From Macrobrachium rosenbergii (Eukaryota; Arthropoda; Malacostraca; Decapoda; Palaemonidae), in contig NC_089783.1 in NCBI RefSeq assembly GCF_040412425.1, forward strand, positions 42,816,125 to 42,880,124: a stretch of 64,000 nt of DNA, in the 5' to 3' direction. How positions within the stretch are numbered: position 1 is the stretch's first letter; every line of letters begins with the position of its first letter. The translations under genes and the position numbers were made by a program. Shown piece after piece: positions 59,848-64,000 of this stretch. A model generated the notes under the pieces. That model searched no databases and had not been told where the DNA came from. It worked only from the letters and a program-made list of their open reading frames with translations.

Positions 59848-60690
59848 ATGCCTCTTTACTCAATTTTCTACTGGTCAAAGGAAAAATGTGCGGAGGACCT
59901 TCGCAAGACCCTTCCTCTCACCCAGGATTTGGGCCTGTTGTTGAATTTCCAAAATTCTCAACTGACTCCTCAGGAGATAGTTTATTTGGGGATGTGGATA
60001 AACTCTTGGAGTTTTTGGGTTTTTCCCTCCCCCCAAAGGATAAACTCCTGCCTTCAGAAGATAAACAAATTTCTCGCCCTTCAGTCCTGCTCTGCAAACA
60101 GTTGGATGAGCCTGTTGGGAACTCTGTCGTCCATGGAGCAGTTCGTGTCCCTAGGAAGGTTTCATATGAGAAACCTACAGTTCTTCCTGAAAGTCAACTG
60201 GAACAGGAAGAAACACCCAGATTCTTTTGTTTTTCCAATAACAAAGGAAGTAAAACATCTGGCCTGGTGGAATTCAAGAGACAAGCTCTCTCAAGGGAAG
60301 TCACTTCTCTCTCTGAACCCCGACCTAGTGTTTTTTCAGACGTGTCAGACCTAGGTTGGGGAGCCCTCCTGGGAGACAAAGAAGTTTCAGGCCTGTGGAC
60401 TTCGGAACAGATGAAGTGTCACATCAGCATGAAGGGATTGACGGCAATTCACTGGGGATTGCAAGCTTTTACATTGGAGGTGTCCGGGAAGACAGTGTCC
60501 GTCCATTTGGACAACACCACGGCTCTGTCTTATATAAGAAAACAAGGGGGAACTCATTCTTTCTCCCTTTGCCAAGCAGCAAGAGCCCTTCTCATTTGGG
60601 CAGATCAGAATCGAACCCAGATCCTAACCAGATTCATTCAAGGGAAATGCAACATTTTAGCAGACGAATTCAGCCATCGAAGACAAGTTT
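59848..60690 (+). pseudogene. DIRS-like reverse transcriptase C-terminus and RNase H
   Basis: Frame 1 (59848-60354) has LTPQEIVYLGMWINSWSF and WNSRDKLSQGKSLLSLNPDL. After a frameshift near 60350, frame 2 has SDVSDLGWGALLGDKEVSGL, MKGLTAIHWGLQAF, VSVHLDNTTALSYIRKQGGT and ILADEFSHRRQVFSTEWAL. This is the RNase H order D...E...D, but the Glu position (normally (N/V)xxEL) reads MKGLTAI, so the catalytic Glu appears lost. The catalytic YxDD part of RT is absent. Confidence 0.75.
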
Positions 60691-60699
60691 TCTCCACGG

Positions 60700-61182
60700 A
60701 GTGGGCTCTAGACCCTCTAGTTTGCTTAGAGTTGTGGAAGCTGTGGGGAAGACCGATTCTAGATCTGTTTGCGACCGCAAAAAATCATCGTCTCCCCCTG
60801 TATTGTTTGCCAGCGCCAGATCCACAAGCTTGGGCGACAGACGTGATGCTTCTGGATTGGTTGAACATGGATCTTTACGCCTTTTCCCCATTCAAGATGG
60901 TGAGAGAATGTTAAACAAATTCCGAAATCATCGGAATGTAAAGATGACGTAAGTAGCCCCAGTCTGGCCAGCCCAAGAATGGTTCCCGGACTTGCTGGAG
61001 CTTCTTGTAGATTTTCAAAGACTATTACTTCAAAAACTCAGTCTACTCAAACAACCACATTTCAGGAGGTTCCATCAAAGACTGTCCACTCTGGCTCTGA
61101 CTGCATTCAGACTGTCTTCAGATTGGTGCGAGCGAAAGGATTTTCAAACGCAGTTGCAGACGCTCTTGCTCGTTGTAGATGA
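60700..61182 (+). pseudogene. DIRS methyltransferase-like (DAM-type) region
   Basis: RPILDLFATAKNHRLPLYCL, DPQAWATDVMLLDWLNMDLY, AFSPFKMV, then VAPVWPAQEWFPDLLELLVD in a second frame. This block follows RNase H in DIRS elements and has been described as methyltransferase-like; the order D-L-F-A-T...DW...YAFSP is clear. Confidence 0.6.
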
Positions 61183-62151
61183 CTTTCCTCCAGCAAAGTT
61201 TACTAAGACAAGTGGACAGTCTTCCATGACTGGTGCAGGAGAACCAACATTTCGTGTTCTAAGACATCTATAGCGGAAATCGGTGATATCCTTCTATATT
61301 TGAAGTCTACCAGGAACCTCTCCACCTCAACCATTAAAGGATACAAAGCAATGTTGAGCTTTGTTTTTAGACATAGAGATTTAGATCTCTCCTCTAATAA
61401 GGACCTTTCTGATCTTATCAAGTCGTTTGATACGACCAAGCAAAAAGAAAATAGGCTAGTAGCCTGGAATTTAGACGTGGTACTGAAGTGGCTGTTGCAA
61501 CCACGCTTTGAACCTTTGCAATCTGTCTCCTTAAGGGACCTTACTAGGAAAACTCTGTTCCTAGTAGCGTGAGCGACTGCCAAGAGAGTCAGTGAGCTTC
61601 ATGCTTTGGATAAAAAGGTTGGTTTCTCTCAAGGTAATGCAATCTGCTCATTTACCTTAGGATTCTTAGCCAAGAATGAGTCCCCTGCCAACCCCTGGCC
61701 TCACTCATTCGTTATTAAAAGTTTAATACTGTAGATATCCTAGGTCCGGACGAAGTAGAAAGGACCCTTTGCCCTGTAAGGGCGTTAAGATACTATTTAC
61801 TGAAAACAGAAAAGATCTGTGGGCCATCAAGCAACCTTTGGTGCTCAGTTAAGGATCCTTCTCGCCCTCTTTCGAAAAATGCTTAAGGATTTAATTCTAG
61901 AAGCGCGCTCAAAAATTGACAAAGATACCTTGCCCATAGTGAAAGTCAAAGCGCATGAAGTAAGGGCAGTTGCCACGTCCCTGGCTTTTAGGCATAATTT
62001 GTCAATTGCCTCTATCATTCAAACAATGTTTTGGAAATGCAAATTGGTTTTTGCCACTCATTATTTGCATGACATTGAAACTGTCTATGAAAATTGCAGT
62101 ACCTTGGGTCCTGTTTCGATTGCTGGTCTGGTGTTGGGAGAGGGATTGTAA
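61165..62151 (+). pseudogene. DIRS tyrosine recombinase (broken)
   Basis: Core-binding part: RNLSTSTIKGYKAMLSFVFR. Catalytic part: LTRKTLFLVA, then TGA at 61570, then ATAKRVSELHAL (first Arg); after frameshifts, KAHEVRAVATSLAFRHN (His-x-x-Arg box) and FATHYLHDIE (Tyr). All four main catalytic positions are readable, but the stop and frameshifts disable it. Confidence 0.75.
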
Positions 62152-62689
62152 GAAGCTTCCTTCATCCTTCCTATTTTTTCGCCTTGATTTATGGTATTGA
62201 GTCGTAGGAGAGCCTGGGGATACTTGGTATTTGGAGTGCTCACCAGTTTTTATCCACAATGGTTGGGTAATGGTAAGCTGTAATGTTTGGCTATAGGCAA
62301 TTGCTTTGTTTTATTTATTCTCTGGTTGTGTTTTTTCTGGTACTGTGCCCGGGGCAGGGGCGAACTGATTATTCTTTGTATGCAATCGTACACTCCTTTG
62401 CAACAGAGGAATCCCGCCATGGAGCAGGTGACTCCTGGCTATACTGCCACGCCGCTATACATTGAGATGAGCGCCATCCAGAGGCAGTACTTTTCTGTAG
62501 CAGCTCTCTCAACAGGTAAGGGACCAGCGCATTTTAACTAATGCTAGCAATAATTCTATTTCTTTGCATTACTAATTTGAATGTATTAGGATAGATAACC
62601 CATGCATCTCACCGCCTATAATGTGGGATTCAGCTATGTAATTACAGTACTTGGTAAGTAGCTTATACTGTATAAAAATTACATTTTGT

Positions 62690-64000
62690 TCATGAGACTT
62701 ACCTGCCAGATATATATATAGCTGTATTCTCCGAAGGTCCGACAGAATTTCAAATTTCGCGGCACACGCAGTGGCCGGTCAGGTGGTTAGTACCCATTCC
62801 CGCCGCTGGGAGGCGGTATCAGGAACCATTCCCATTTTCTATTCAGATTTTCTCTGTCGCCGGACTGTCAACACCTGTTGTCAGTTCCTCCGCCTTTTGG
62901 ATTTCGGAAATGTTGTTGTCACTTAAGTATTTTGGTTGTTTTTTGGTATTCGACTGGATCTGTGACTTGGCATACGCTCTTTGTGGACCGTTTTTGATAT
63001 TGCTTTTGACTTTTCTTATAATTAAGATGTCTTACCTCTAGCTATCGAGTCTGTAGCTTGGGTGAATGTAAGGTGAGGCTATCGAAGACTTTGATAGTTC
63101 CTCACTCTTTTTATGTATGATATGTAAGGGTGTTCAATGCTCTATGATAATCGGTAATGAATGTGTGGGATTGTCTGAGGGTGAGTGGAAGAAATATGAA
63201 GCCTATATGCTTAAATTGGAGCGTGATAGGCTGAGGAAATCTTCCTCCTAGAGTGCATCCTTAGTTGGACAGTCAGGTTTTCTCCTACTAGTAACCCTGT
63301 AGTAATTTATTACTAACCCTGTAGTTTGTTGCTGCAGAAGGTAATTCCCTGGCTCGTGTGAGTCAATGCGTGCTTTGAAACTAAAGTGAATGCAATTCAA
63401 ACGCATAGTGTTAGTGCTAGTGCCCCTAGTGTTGTGGAGGGGGCGTCAGATCGGCCCTATAATGCCTCTAGGCCTGGACCTCTGTCGAACTCCCAGGACC
63501 AGGGAGGGGCATGTCGAAAGCCGCATGAGGGTTACGGGGCTTCCCACCGATCTGGCGTCCCTTCGGCAGGTCCTGATGACGCTACCCAGGCTGCCAGGGA
63601 TCGTGCTCAGGCACGCATCCTGAAGGATTGCTTCGCCCTCCGACACGTCCTCCCGCCACGGGTTGGAGCTCGGTTGGACTCTCGCCTCTTAAGAGAAGCT
63701 TAGAGGAGAGGACGCCCACGTCCTCTTCCTCTAGACGTTTGTACTCTTCCCCGAAAGTTGCGTGGATATTCCTCTGCAGAAGAGAATAAAGTGTTTTTCG
63801 AATGATCACCTACTCGACCCCCTGTCGCGCTAAGGCAAGGGCTAGAGCTTCTTCCCTGTGGAAGGAAGTATACGTCTCTCGCCCCTTCCTTCTCTCAGGT
63901 TCAGCCCTTCTCCGAGAGAGTGGCTTCTCCAACGCTGTAAGATTTTGTTGGGTTTGCAACAACAGCTGGATGCTCTCATGAACCTTTCAAGATTCGAATC
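62690..64000 (+). mobile_element. Start of a second DIRS-like element (copy D), cut by window end
   Basis: Begins near tgagacttacctgccagata with a different terminus from copies A-C. At 63027-63250, across two frames, reads CSLGECKVRLSK, CKGVQCS and NECVGLSEGEWKKYEAYMLK LERDRLRKSSS, the same gag finger layout as the other family. 63386-63800 continues as a basic, Pro-rich gag linker. It starts about 20 bp after the right end of copy C, in the same orientation. Confidence 0.65.

Larger units (their letters stand above)
57862..62668 (+). mobile_element. DIRS-like tyrosine-recombinase retrotransposon, copy C (defective)
   Basis: Inverted ends: left ataagctgcttaccaagtaa ttacatagctg and right cagctatgtaattac...ttggtaagtagcttat. 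Inside, in order: gag zinc-finger part (58211-58489), Ser/Pro-rich gag linker (58929-59822), C-terminal RT and RNase H (59848-60690), methyltransferase-like region (about 60720-61130), tyrosine recombinase (about 61165-62151). The gag C-terminus and RT palm are missing: the linker frame joins RT-thumb-like sequence directly near 59830. Several frameshifts and an in-frame TGA at 61570. Lies in an EIF2B3 intron in sense orientation. Confidence 0.85.

Overview
This is eukaryotic nuclear DNA: genes are split into exons with GT-AG introns, intergenic space is AT-rich, and there are very long (GA)n, (AC)n and (AT)n microsatellites and many retrotransposon and MITE relics. The SINE-like repeat that begins near 'ttaggccaaaggccaagcgc', the DIRS-type elements and the short TTAGG tracts suggest a decapod crustacean, perhaps a caridean shrimp. 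That assignment is an inference from remembered repeat families; no database was searched.

Three host genes can be read by joining ORFs at splice sites with matching phase. (1) YEATS2, the histone-acylation reader of the ATAC acetyltransferase complex, runs right to left with seven coding exons from 21828 down to 3627 and a doubtful eighth at 3551-3426. (2) A CLIP-domain, Snake-like (CLIP-C type) S1 serine protease runs right to left with seven exons from 42746 down to 32480. Its signal-peptide exon was not found. It has a full His/Asp/Ser triad, but an unusual ARGG activation N-terminus and no Asp at the S1-pocket position. (3) EIF2B3 (eIF2B gamma, N-terminal half) runs left to right with five coding exons at 54068-57234 and continues past the window.

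Mobile DNA fills much of the rest. Tyrosine-recombinase (DIRS-like) elements occur as a truncated copy in a YEATS2 intron (about 4190-5300), a gag-only copy upstream of YEATS2 (22500-25337), a roughly 290-bp end-to-end derivative beside it (22221-22514), a 4.8-kb copy with RNase H, methyltransferase-like and tyrosine-recombinase parts in an EIF2B3 intron (57862-62668), and the start of a second family (about 62690 to the end). Non-LTR relics lie at 20600-21330, 29930-31075, 33230-34499 (R2-like, reverse transcriptase missing, with a tRNA/5S-like head), 34565-35140 and 43690-44095. Nine or ten copies of one SINE-like repeat all point the same way and crowd the protease introns. Two nested fold-back elements (44517-44805 and 48798-49046) and several MITEs complete the picture.

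The host genes are not an operon and have unrelated roles: chromatin acylation reading, extracellular proteolysis and translation-initiation control. The remaining stretches are introns or intergenic DNA with no gene I can support.
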